Positions 16,254 through 23,282 are shown, counted from the stretch's first letter. The stretch is DNA of 26,145 nt from Holdemanella hominis (GCF_014306155.1 NZ_JACRWH010000027.1:1-26145); one strand, 5' to 3'. Program-made: numbers and translations. The notes: generated from the letters alone by a model not told the origin.

Positions 16254-17516
16254 CTATTTTTCTAAAGCTTGTTCTTTTTGTAGCTCTTCTTTTTCCATCA
16301 TCTTAAAGAATGGATAATAGAACACAGTTTGTAGAATCAACAATACAAATACTAGGACTACAGACTTCCAATCTAATGTCATTAAGAATGCACTTACTCC
16401 TGGAGGCAAGAATCCTGGAGGATTGGCAATTGGTTTACCGACTAAGCCTAAATTCATTGTTAAATATACAATTGTTGTACAGATCAATGGTCCAAACACA
16501 AATGGAATAAACATAAATGGATTCAAGATAATTGGTGTACCAAAAATTAATGGTTCATTGATTCCAAACAAGCCAGGGATAATAGATACTTTACCGACTG
16601 AACTCAATGATTTTGCCTTTGATCTCATCATTAAAATATTTAATCCTAATGTTAAACCAGATCCTGATACACATAATATACAATAGAATAATCCAAAAGT
16701 AAAAATATGTTGAACAGGTTGTCCTGCCGTATAAGCTGCAATATTTTCAGCGGCATACGCAATCGCAAAAGATGCCCATACAGCAGATGTAATACTTGGT
16801 CCATGTAATCCAAAGAACCATAATAATTGCGTAAAGAACATCACAATCAATAAAGCTGGTAGTGTATCCATACCTGTTACAGCTGGTGCTAATACATTCA
16901 TAATCAATTGTGGGAAGGCAACCTTTCCAAAAGTCAATGAAAGATTCGCAATCGCAACTGCGATAATTGTGTTCAATACTAATGGTACTAATGCCGCAAA
17001 CATATCTTGTACCATTGGTGGTACACTTTCTGGCATTTTAATATACCATTTGCGTTCGTAACAAATGTGATAAATTTCAACTGTAAATAAAGCTGCTACA
17101 ATACCTGTAAATAATCCAGTTGATCCTAAATAAGATGTACTTAGTTGACCATCTTTGACTACAGCACAAAGAATGAAGAAGACAACTAAAGCAGTAACAG
17201 CAGGTTGACTTCCTTTTAAATCATATTTTTCAGATAAAGTCTTCGCAATAAAGTATGTCGCATATACCGCAAGCATATCGTTTGTGAATGCTGATGCATA
17301 TGTCAAGACCCCCATGTTTGCATTTAAAAAATCATAAACAGGTCCACTTCCCAAAAGGTTGGCAATACCTAAGAAAATAGTACAGAATGAACCAACAATA
17401 ATAATAGGTATTGAAGCAACGATACCATCTTTGATTGCTTGAATGTGTTTTTGTTGTTCAAGCTTGTTCGCAATTGGCATCAAATACTTCATAAGTACGT
17501 TTTGAATTTTTTCCAT
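16254..17516 (-). CDS. celB: PTS lactose/cellobiose-family EIIC permease
   Basis: EIIC is the membrane channel that binds and translocates the sugar. From ATG 17516, which follows GAGGAGA at 7 bp, it has 420 residues with about ten hydrophobic helices. CelB/LicC family landmarks are the N-terminal AIKDGIVASIPIIIVGSF, FFGLHGPSITSAVW, and FGINEPLIFGTPIILNPFMFIPF, which contains the conserved substrate-site Glu. It is the first gene of the cluster; EIIB and EIIA are encoded 3 kb further on, after the regulator and GH4 genes. Substrate is inferred from the GH4 enzyme to be an alpha-glucoside rather than cellobiose. The symbol is a family label. Confidence 0.92.
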   Translation of the reverse strand: MEKIQNVLMKYLMPIANKLEQQKHIQAIKDGIVASIPIIIVGSFCTIFLGIANLLGSGPVYDFLNANMGVLTYASAFTNDMLAVYATYFIAKTLSEKYDLKGSQPAVTALVVFFILCAVVKDGQLSTSYLGSTGLFTGIVAALFTVEIYHICYERKWYIKMPESVPPMVQDMFAALVPLVLNTIIAVAIANLSLTFGKVAFPQLIMNVLAPAVTGMDTLPALLIVMFFTQLLWFFGLHGPSITSAVWASFAIAYAAENIAAYTAGQPVQHIFTFGLFYCILCVSGSGLTLGLNILMMRSKAKSLSSVGKVSIIPGLFGINEPLIFGTPIILNPFMFIPFVFGPLICTTIVYLTMNLGLVGKPIANPPGFLPPGVSAFLMTLDWKSVVLVFVLLILQTVFYYPFFKMMEKEELQKEQALEK

Positions 17517-17578
17517 TTTCGCTCTCCTCGTATACAATTTTTGTCGACCAAATTGTTATCTATATATTAAATGTTCAC

Positions 17579-17616
17579 ATTATAATTCTCAAATCTTCTT
17601 TTTCCACTTAAAGTGG
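17579..17616 (-). promoter_or_regulatory. PTS cluster promoter with inverted-repeat operator at -35
   Basis: On the minus strand TATAAT lies at 17579-17584. At the -35 position there is no good hexamer but an inverted repeat, CCACTT-T-AAGTGG (17604-17616). A perfect -10, a poor -35 and a palindrome nearby fit an activator-dependent promoter, as expected for LicR-type control. A further imperfect palindrome centred on GTCGAC lies in the leader around 17536-17556. Confidence 0.5.
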
Positions 17617-17620
17617 CAAG

Positions 17621-17644
17621 AAAAAAAGTCGCCATAAAGGCGAC
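17621..17644 (-). terminator. terminator of the Rpn gene
   Basis: On the minus strand the stem GTCGCC / GGCGAC with a 5-base loop is followed by seven T residues (17621-17627). It begins at the last base of the ancestral Rpn stop codon (17644-17646), tying it to that gene and insulating the PTS promoter. Confidence 0.88.
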
Positions 17645-18468
17645 TACGATATCCATTTCATAATTTCTTCTTCACTTTTCTATACACACTTCGCAATTTG
17701 AGATACACTCATATCATTTGAAAGCATAGTTTAGATTATCAATGTCATTTCTTGATTCATTTGCGCAATCTTTTAATCTGATTCGTTTGCACGTTTATTT
17801 GCTTCTTGTACTTTTTTATTTGCTTCCTCTAATCGTTTTTGAGCCTCCTCTAATCGTTTATTCGCTTTCTTTAATCGTTTATGAGCTTCTTCAAATTCAA
17901 GTTTTAGTTCATTTTCTTGTTGTATTCTAAAGTCTTCAATCCATTTTGTCCAACAATCATTCGATATGGTTTCTACTCGTTTTTCTACCGTTTGAATTAC
18001 TTCATCATTTTCTATCATCTTAGTTTTACCATTATCACGACAATTCAAAAAGTAATATACCATTTTTTCTTTATCGTCCATCTGATCATAAGACTTATCT
18101 AAATTTTGTGTTGAATACACAGATATTTTCAACATGCCATCCGGAAAAAACAAAATACCATTATCATTTCTAAATTGAAGATCTATTTCAAATTCACATT
18201 CCTTACCATCATAGAACGCAATGACTTGACATGGGTTTAAATCATATTCTTCCTGTGATCCAAACAACCTCATAAGATAATATTCAGATAAGCGATGTAA
18301 TTTGATTATATTTTGATCTATCAGAATAGCTAGTTTCATCTTGGTGTTATCGTCAAATTCTACAAAAGCTTCAAGTATTGGATCAAACCCCACATTCGTT
18401 ACATTTACATTCACCACCTTTCTTTCCAAAAATACCGTGAGTAATGATTTTAAGGCATCGTTTGCCTC
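17644..18468 (-). pseudogene. Rpn-family (PD-(D/E)XK) nuclease gene, C-terminal part, split by IS110
   Basis: The frame opens at 18468 with EANDALKSLLTVFLERKVVNV, which directly continues the N-terminal piece at 20330-20392. Together they give about 295 codons, normal for Rpn/recombination-promoting nuclease proteins. The frame is open to 17773; the only in-frame start before that is TTG 18429. After residue SD come three in-frame stops (TAA, TAA, TAG), yet the frame still reads a sensible tail between them (KIAQMNQEMTLII, TMLSNDMSVSQIAKCV, KSEEEIMKWIS) before TAG 17644-17646. Each stop is one base from a Lys codon. The nuclease motif region (FVEFDDNTKMKLAIL) lacks the expected acidic residue and Glu-x-Gln. 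Five 7-residue coiled-coil repeats (A-N/Q-K-R-L-E-E) lie near the C-terminus. A shortened protein could still be made but is unlikely to be a nuclease. Confidence 0.85.
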
Positions 18469-18472
18469 CTCA

Positions 18473-18478
18473 TATAAT
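18473..18478 (+). promoter_or_regulatory. -10 half of the IS circle-junction promoter
   Basis: TATAAT starts 2 bp inside the element. In the inserted state it has no good -35. In a circular form joined at one CT, it lies exactly 17 bp after TTGACA at 20311-20316 (13 bp of right end + CT + 2 bp). Both boxes are perfect consensus, and transcription would run into the left end and the transposase gene. Confidence 0.85.
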
Positions 18479-18484
18479 ATGTAG

Positions 18485-18730
18485 CGTAATCAGTTCAACA
18501 CATTGTTGTTAAATAGATTGTATTTTTCTTCTTAATCCAAGATAATTGTAACGTTCTGGACTAAGGTAGCCTACATGCCTCCTGTGAACTGTTGATTCAC
18601 TTTTTAAAGACTGGCTCCTTTATTCAAGACGTGCCTTATACACTGATTTGGTTTGTTGATGAACTTTGCTCTTGCACTGTATCTTCTAATTCTTGAGGTT
18701 GTGTTTGTCTTGCTTTAGAGGTGCAATCCA
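18485..18730 (+). ncRNA. bridge RNA of the IS110 element (predicted)
   Basis: The left end holds two loops like the target- and donor-binding loops of IS110 bridge RNAs. Loop 1 is closed by CAGTTCAACA / TGTGAACTG (18491-18500 with 18583-18591, one bulge). It contains ATTGTAA (18545-18551), the complement of the right genomic flank TTACAAT (20331-20337), and TGCCTCCT (18576-18583), identical to the left genomic flank (18463-18470). Loop 2 is closed by TTGCAC / GTGCAA (18672-18677 with 18721-18726). It contains GTTTGTCT (18703-18710), identical to the element's right end plus core (20324-20331), and TGAG (18694-18697), complementary to CTCA at the left junction. RNA ends are approximate: the start follows from the junction promoter and the 3' end from the second stem. 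Confidence 0.82.
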
Positions 18731-18755
18731 GAACCGGTTACGAAAGGAAGATTTT

Positions 18756-20120
18756 ATGAAAAAACAAGATTCTTATGACTACTACGTTGGCATCGATTGT
18801 GCTCAGAACAAACACGATTTTGCCATGAAAAACAATCAGGATAAATTCTTGATTAAGAGAGGACACTTTTCAAATACGCTACAAGGATATGAAAAGTTCC
18901 TTAACACTGTTCTTTCCAAATGTCTGAACAAAGATAAGATCTTGTTTGGGATGGAAGTGACAGGTATCTATGGTACTAACTTATACGAAAGGCTCAAATC
19001 AGATGGGTATCACGTAGTTATGATTTCTCCGGATTCCGTTAAAAATTACAGAGACTACAAACGGCTTAATAAAACAGATAAGATCGATTCTGGCTGTATT
19101 GCCGAACTTCTTTTGAACGGCGATGCTCAAATCGTTCATGTAGCAAAAAACGGATATACTGATTTGAAAGCCTACATTCGCAGAAGGAATGCACTTAAAG
19201 TTACATGCACTCAGGAAACAAACAGATTCCTCGCCAAAGTTTGTTTGTATTTTCCTGACCTTCTCAAAGTCTTTCCAAGTGGACGTGCAACCTTAAAAGC
19301 CATCTTTTCAATATATCCTACACCTTATTCTATCATAGAAGCTGATTTCGATGAACTTGTTTCTGTTCTTCAAAAAGCTTCTAAAAACAAATTTGGCGTA
19401 GACAAAGCAAATGAACTTATTCATGCTGCACGTAATTCGATTGTTGTTCGCAAATCTATCTCAGATGGCGAACTATACAACATTCACAGCCTTATTGATT
19501 CTATAGATTCTCTTGAATCAGAAATACGAAATCTTGAGAAAATAATTGATTCTAAGGCTGAAGAATTTCCTGCTTATCATGTACTTCTTACATTAACAGG
19601 ATGTGGAAAAATCACAGCGGCTACAATCGTTGCTGAAATAGGAGATATCTCCAGATTTCATAAAGCGAGTCAGATCGTATCCCTGGCAGGGTTATATGGT
19701 GACAACTCCAAGTCTGGTTCTTCTGTAAACAAGCGTGGAAAAATTTCCAAGAAAGGTTCTCGTTATCTTCGTCATGCAATCTACATGGTTGCTGAATTTG
19801 CACGAAGAAACAACCCGATATTTAAAGCTTACTTTACCAGAAAAAAGAATGGAGATCGTACCAAACATACTCTTGCAGTGAATGCAGTAGCGAACAAACT
19901 TTGCAAAGTGATTTATTCTTTAATGAAAAACCAGTCCACATACATTATTCAATACCGTGATTTGGTGAAACTATCGGAATCAACCCAAAATGAGTTTTTC
20001 CAAAATGCCGAAACAGACTTTTCAGCAAAAACTAGACGAAAGAAATATCTGTATGAAGATGAATATGGAGAACTCCATGAATTCGTATTTAAATCGATAA
20101 AAACAGCTTTAATCGAATAA
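18756..20120 (+). CDS. IS110-family DEDD transposase (bridge-RNA-guided recombinase)
   Basis: This recombinase inserts and excises the element using a RuvC-like DEDD domain and a C-terminal Tnp_20 domain carrying a serine. ATG 18756 follows AAAGGAAG at 18743-18750, giving 454 residues, a little longer than the usual 330-450. N-terminal motifs are YYVGIDCAQNKHDFAM (first Asp), LFGMEVTGIYG (Glu) and RLNKTDKIDSGCIAELL (Asp pair). The C-terminal domain reads LTGCGKITAATIVAEIGDI and IVSLAGL, then SKSGSSVNKRGKISKKGSRYLR, which includes the serine-rich catalytic segment. The gene appears intact, so the element may still be active. Its left end lies upstream, as in the IS110 rather than the IS1111 group. 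Confidence 0.95.
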   Translation: MKKQDSYDYYVGIDCAQNKHDFAMKNNQDKFLIKRGHFSNTLQGYEKFLNTVLSKCLNKDKILFGMEVTGIYGTNLYERLKSDGYHVVMISPDSVKNYRDYKRLNKTDKIDSGCIAELLLNGDAQIVHVAKNGYTDLKAYIRRRNALKVTCTQETNRFLAKVCLYFPDLLKVFPSGRATLKAIFSIYPTPYSIIEADFDELVSVLQKASKNKFGVDKANELIHAARNSIVVRKSISDGELYNIHSLIDSIDSLESEIRNLEKIIDSKAEEFPAYHVLLTLTGCGKITAATIVAEIGDISRFHKASQIVSLAGLYGDNSKSGSSVNKRGKISKKGSRYLRHAIYMVAEFARRNNPIFKAYFTRKKNGDRTKHTLAVNAVANKLCKVIYSLMKNQSTYIIQYRDLVKLSESTQNEFFQNAETDFSAKTRRKKYLYEDEYGELHEFVFKSIKTALIE

Positions 20121-20310
20121 AAAAACATACAAATTCTTTCAAAAATCAGGCTTTTTTGAAAAATTTTTTAAAGGCTCAAAAAAGTTGTTTTCAATGCACC
20201 CAATTTCAAAAACTAGATGAAGTTTTTAACGAGGATTCACCTCTAAATCAAGACAAACACCCTTGATCCAACAAAGAAAACTACAATTTCAACAAATTTT
20301 ACATTACTTA

Positions 20311-20316
20311 TTGACA
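20311..20316 (+). promoter_or_regulatory. -35 half of the IS circle-junction promoter
   Basis: TTGACA lies near the right end of the element. It completes the promoter with TATAAT at 18473-18478 only when the two ends are joined. Between the transposase stop and here (20121-20310) I see only AT-rich sequence with poly-A/T blocks. Confidence 0.82.
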
Positions 20317-20329
20317 TTTAATAGTTTGT

Positions 20330-20392
20330 CTTACAATCTTCGCCAAACACATACTTAAAGGCGAAATCATTTAATAAATTTGCGCTACGCAT
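20330..20392 (-). pseudogene. Rpn-family nuclease gene, N-terminal part, split by IS110
   Basis: ATG 20392 follows AGAGGTG and opens the reading MRSANLLNDFAFKYVFGEDC, then K, a classic Rpn N-terminus (DFAFKYVFGE). After the Lys codon (20330-20332) the sequence becomes IS right end and the frame meets a stop a few codons later. The remainder is at 17644-18468. A short hairpin, GTAGG / CCTAC, lies just upstream of the ribosome site (about 20409-20423). Confidence 0.85.
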
Positions 20393-20497
20393 GAGCACCT
20401 CTTTTCTAGTAGGGATTTCCTACATACTCATATACGTAAAAAAATGCACTTTTTCTAATAAATTTTAATTTTTGCGCAAAAAATGCGCCTTTCGACG

Positions 20498-21270
20498 CTA
20501 AATCCATTTCATTTTCTTACAAATATTATATATACCATCATCTACATTGGCATCTGTGACTATTGTTGCGATATCCTTTAATTCCTGACACGCATTTCCC
20601 ATCGCTACACTTGTCCATTGTGGATCAAACATAACCATATCATTAGTGTCATCCCCAAAGACAACCACATCTTTTAAATCACCACCAATATGCTGCATCA
20701 TATCTAGAATACCTTGATGCTTAGCATCATATTGAAACATTAAATAATCGGGTACAAAACGCATATTCCCTAAAGTATCCTTTAAAGTCAATTCGGATTC
20801 TTTCTCTTTAGGGATTGAGATATACATTTTATAGATTACATCCAATGCATCTACATCTAAGTTCTCATCATAAATATATTCCGTTGGTTCCTTACGTCTC
20901 CAACTTGATTCTGGAAAGTATGATCTAATGTATATACTTTAATTGAATCATCTAACGCAAATAAAACACCATACCCTAAAGACAAGGCTTGTTTGGCAAT
21001 TTTCTTTGATTTTTCTAAATCTAAAGGAATATTTTGAACCAATTCATCATGAATGACTAATCCACCACCTCCACAACAAACCATATCATGAAGACCCACA
21101 CTTTCCATAAACTTACGTGCTTTATAGTGAGCACGACCTGTCGCAATAGCCACAAAGTGACCTGCCTTTTGAAGTTCATTTAATGCCACTTGTGCACTCG
21201 GCACGATTTTACCAGTGTTTCGATCAGTTAAAGTACCATCAATGTCAAAGAAAAAATATTTTTTATTCAT
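20498..21270 (-). pseudogene. Cof-type HAD-superfamily sugar/nucleotide phosphatase, frameshifted
   Basis: Two adjacent frames make up one Cof/YbiV-type HAD hydrolase of about 257 residues. The first (from ATG 21270) has motif I FFFDIDGTLTDR, the ATGRAHYKA segment and GGGGLVIHDE, and ends out of frame at 20857. The second frame carries on with YFPESSWRRKEPTEYIYDEN and ends with GDDTNDMVMF (motif IV) and VTDANVDDGIYNICKK. The switch lies near 20921-20927, where one base seems to be missing; there is no homopolymer to suggest slippage. All catalytic motifs survive on one side or the other, so the break is recent or is a sequence error. The ribosome site is weak. A 54-residue ORF ends 8 bp upstream. 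Confidence 0.85.
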
Positions 21271-21278
21271 TCGATTCC

Positions 21279-21443
21279 CTACTTTCTTGTATCCTCGTCA
21301 ATACAACCATCACATCTTAAATTTTGTTTCCCACTCAAGTTCGTAACATATTCTTCCATATCTCGAATTTCAAGGTTTAGTGTCAATCCGCTTTTTCCAC
21401 ATACAATCACTTCTATATGTCCATGAACTGTATCAGGTATCAT
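21279..21443 (-). CDS. small hypothetical protein (54 residues) with C-terminal CxxC
   Basis: The ORF begins MIPDTVHGHIEVIVCGKSG and ends with RCDGCIDEDTRK; it is rich in charged residues and has a CDGC pair that could bind metal. AAAGGGG lies 10 bp before the ATG. It follows the purA terminator and precedes the HAD gene by 8 bp on the same strand, so it could be the first gene of a two-gene unit. I do not recognise a family. The predicted beta-rich start and lack of a membrane segment suggest a cytoplasmic protein. Confidence 0.45.
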   Translation of the reverse strand: MIPDTVHGHIEVIVCGKSGLTLNLEIRDMEEYVTNLSGKQNLRCDGCIDEDTRK

Positions 21444-21467
21444 CAAACCATTGCCCCTTTCACAATA

Positions 21468-21495
21468 TCAAAAAGAGATCAAATTACTTGATCTC
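21468..21495 (-). terminator. purA terminator
   Basis: On the minus strand the stem GAGATCAA / TTGATCTC (8 bp, 5-base loop; 21488-21495 with 21475-21482) is followed by TTTTTGATATTG. The stem begins in the last purA codons and the stop codon lies in the loop. Confidence 0.85.
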
Positions 21496-22764
21496 ATGTA
21501 CGTAAATATTATTAACACGATCTGGTCCTACAGAAATCATAGAAACACGTACGCCTGTGAACTCTTCAATGAAGTGTACATAGTCTAAACATTCCTGAGG
21601 CAATTGATCGACTGTAGTCATCTTAGTGATATCTGTCTTCCAACCTTTGAAAGTTTTATAGATTGGTTTTGCCTTGGCAACATCTGCCTGATCACTAGGA
21701 ATATAATTATATTCTTTACCATCGATTTCGTATCCAACACAAACCTTGATTTCATCTAAACCATCTAATACGTCTATCTTAGTGATAACAATATCTGTTA
21801 ATCCACTCATTAAGTTTGCGTGTTTTACAGTTAATAGATCTAACCATCCACAACGACGAGGACGACCTGTAGTAGCTCCATATTCTCCACCGTGTTCACG
21901 AATCCATTCACCTTGGTCATCTAATAATTCAGTAACGAATGGTCCTTCACCAACACGAGTTGAATACGCTTTAACAACACCCACAACAGTCTGAATACGA
22001 CTTGGTGCAACACAAGCGCCTGTAGTAACACCAGCACTTGTTGGACTTGAAGAAGTTACATAAGGATATGTACCATAGTTGATATCAAGCATTGCTGCCT
22101 GAGCCCCTTCAAACAATACTGTCTTATCTTCATCCAAAGCTTCATTGACTAAGTGTGTTGTTTCTTGAATCATAGGAATAATACGATCATAAATAGCTTC
22201 AAAATCAGCTACCATCTTATCGTAATCCATAGCTTTTCCACCATATACGGCAGTAAATAATTTGTTTTTGAAATCTAAGCAGTCTTTTAAACGAACTTTA
22301 AAATGTTCAAAATCCTTAAATTCATGATAACGAATACCATGACGGGCATACTTATCTGCATAACATGGACCAATTCCACGTTTTGTAGTTCCGATTTTAT
22401 TAGATGCAGCTTGCTCTTCTAATTCATCTTGATATTGATGATATGGCATTAACATCTGTGCACGGTCACTAATAATGATGTGTTTAGTTGATAAACCATC
22501 TTTTTCTAATTGTTCCATTTCTTTTAATAATACGAATGGGTTACAAACAACTCCTGGACCAATGATACAAGTTGCTTCTTCATGTAGAACACCACTTGGT
22601 AATAAGTGCAATACATGTTTCTTACCATTTACAATGACTGTATGACCTGCATTGTCTCCACCTTGGAAACGAACGATCATATCCGCCTTTTCTGCTAAAA
22701 CATCGACGATTTTTCCTTTACCCTCATCGCCCCATTGGGTACCTACAACTACTTGGCTTGACAT
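21484..22764 (-). CDS. purA: adenylosuccinate synthetase
   Basis: PurA joins IMP and aspartate with GTP to form adenylosuccinate, the first committed step to AMP. The 426 residues are full length. Conserved blocks are the N-terminal GTQWGDEGKGKIVD phosphate loop, FQGGDNAGHTV with the catalytic Asp/His neighbourhood, GTTKRGIGPCYADK, FEGAQAAMLDINYGTYPYVTSS, and GATTGRPRRCGWLD near the aspartate/IMP site, with the TKIDVLDGL guanine-recognition segment. AAAAGGAGG precedes ATG. It is transcribed alone from a consensus promoter and ends in its own terminator. Confidence 0.98.
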   Translation of the reverse strand: MSSQVVVGTQWGDEGKGKIVDVLAEKADMIVRFQGGDNAGHTVIVNGKKHVLHLLPSGVLHEEATCIIGPGVVCNPFVLLKEMEQLEKDGLSTKHIIISDRAQMLMPYHQYQDELEEQAASNKIGTTKRGIGPCYADKYARHGIRYHEFKDFEHFKVRLKDCLDFKNKLFTAVYGGKAMDYDKMVADFEAIYDRIIPMIQETTHLVNEALDEDKTVLFEGAQAAMLDINYGTYPYVTSSSPTSAGVTTGACVAPSRIQTVVGVVKAYSTRVGEGPFVTELLDDQGEWIREHGGEYGATTGRPRRCGWLDLLTVKHANLMSGLTDIVITKIDVLDGLDEIKVCVGYEIDGKEYNYIPSDQADVAKAKPIYKTFKGWKTDITKMTTVDQLPQECLDYVHFIEEFTGVRVSMISVGPDRVNNIYVHEIK

Positions 22765-22778
22765 AAGAGCCTCCTTTT

Positions 22779-22834
22779 AGGTATGTTCTTTACAATACCT
22801 AATTAATTATAAGTAACCCTCATATTATTGTCAA
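22779..22834 (-). promoter_or_regulatory. purA promoter and leader hairpin
   Basis: On the minus strand a perfect consensus sigma-A promoter is present: TTGACA (22829-22834), 17 bp, TATAAT (22806-22811). The start is about 22799. The first 22 transcribed bases can form AGGTAT / ATACCT (22795-22800 with 22779-22784), ending just before AAAAGGAGG. It may protect the 5' end; no PurR-type operator or guanine/PRPP riboswitch is evident. Confidence 0.88.
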
Positions 22835-22857
22835 TTGAGATTTTTTAAAAAAAGAGC

Positions 22858-22886
22858 TTGCACAACCATTTAATTCATGTTATCAT
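22858..22886 (+). promoter_or_regulatory. tRNA-Trp promoter
   Basis: TTGCAC (22858-22863) and TATCAT (22881-22886) are 17 bp apart, giving a start about 6 bases before the mature tRNA. It diverges from the purA promoter, the two -35 boxes being 23 bp apart. Confidence 0.75.
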
Positions 22887-22898
22887 TAACAGGCACTT

Positions 22899-22973
22899 AG
22901 GGGTATCGTCCAAAGGCTAAGATAGCGGTCTCCAAAACCGTTGATGTGGGTTCGAGTCCTACTACCCCTGCCA
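22899..22973 (+). tRNA. trnW: tRNA-Trp (anticodon CCA)
   Basis: The acceptor stem AGGGGTA pairs with TACCCCT, followed by G and an encoded CCA. The anticodon arm GCGGT-CTCCAAA-ACCGT places CCA at positions 34-36, which reads UGG (Trp). The T arm contains GTTCGAGTC. It has its own promoter and terminator, so it is a single-gene unit. tRNA 3' ends are common integration sites, and the genes beyond look accessory, but I found no second copy of the tRNA end in the window. Confidence 0.96.
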
Positions 22974-22985
22974 GTTTGAAACTTA

Positions 22986-23031
22986 AAACTCTCAATAATG
23001 CTTTATATAAAGCAGATTTGAGAGTTTTTTT
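22986..23031 (+). terminator. tRNA-Trp terminator
   Basis: The 10-bp stem AAACTCTCAA / TTGAGAGTTT has an internal AT-rich stem-loop (GCTTTATATAAAGC) and is followed by a run of seven T in all. It directly follows the tRNA on the plus strand. Confidence 0.88.
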
Positions 23032-23060
23032 GTCGTCAAAAAGTCGATTTTTCCCCGTTC

Positions 23061-23080
23061 TGGCAAACTTTTTGGCAAAC
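23061..23080. repeat. paired TGGCAAAC direct repeats downstream of tRNA-Trp
   Basis: TGGCAAAC occurs at 23061-23068 and again at 23073-23080. Short repeats beside a tRNA could be integrase arm sites or the remnant of an integrase gene end. No integrase gene is visible. The surrounding 23032-23282 is AT-rich and I see nothing else in it. Confidence 0.3.
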
Positions 23081-23282
23081 AATTCGAAAAAAATTATTTT
23101 TTTACTTTTCGAAACAAATTATTAAAAGTTCAAATAAAAAGCTTTTTATAACAGAATAGTCTCCCAGATTACATATAGATCAACCAATAGCCAAAACAAA
23201 TTTCAATCAACCTTCACACAATAACCTGAGATTGTTTTCATGAAACTAAGAATTACGTTTACTTATTCGTGCTCAATAAAGC

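Larger units (their letters stand above)
18469..20331 (+). mobile_element. IS110-family insertion sequence, complete, about 1.86 kb
   Basis: The boundaries come from the interrupted gene: removing 18471-20331 joins the two Rpn pieces in frame (codons for DCK-EAND), leaving one CT at the junction. CT is present at both edges (18469-18470 and 20330-20331), the kind of dinucleotide core used by IS110 elements. There are no terminal inverted repeats, also typical. The element has a 285-bp non-coding left end, a DEDD transposase gene and a 209-bp right end without genes. The left end begins with TATAAT and the right end contains TTGACA, which form a promoter when the ends join. Confidence 0.93.

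Noticed and set aside
17796..17902. Regularly spaced repeats resembling a CRISPR array
   Set aside because: The 21-bp period has no spacers and encodes coiled-coil heptads in frame. No cas genes or other array were seen.
20474..20488. GCGCA hairpin after the HAD gene as a terminator
   Set aside because: The stem is only 5 bp and is followed by A residues rather than T on the minus strand.
22897..23082. Minus-strand frame across the tRNA containing a GLEPT-like peptide
   Set aside because: It is antisense to tRNA-Trp and its terminator; such peptides are well-known artefacts of reading tRNA genes backwards.
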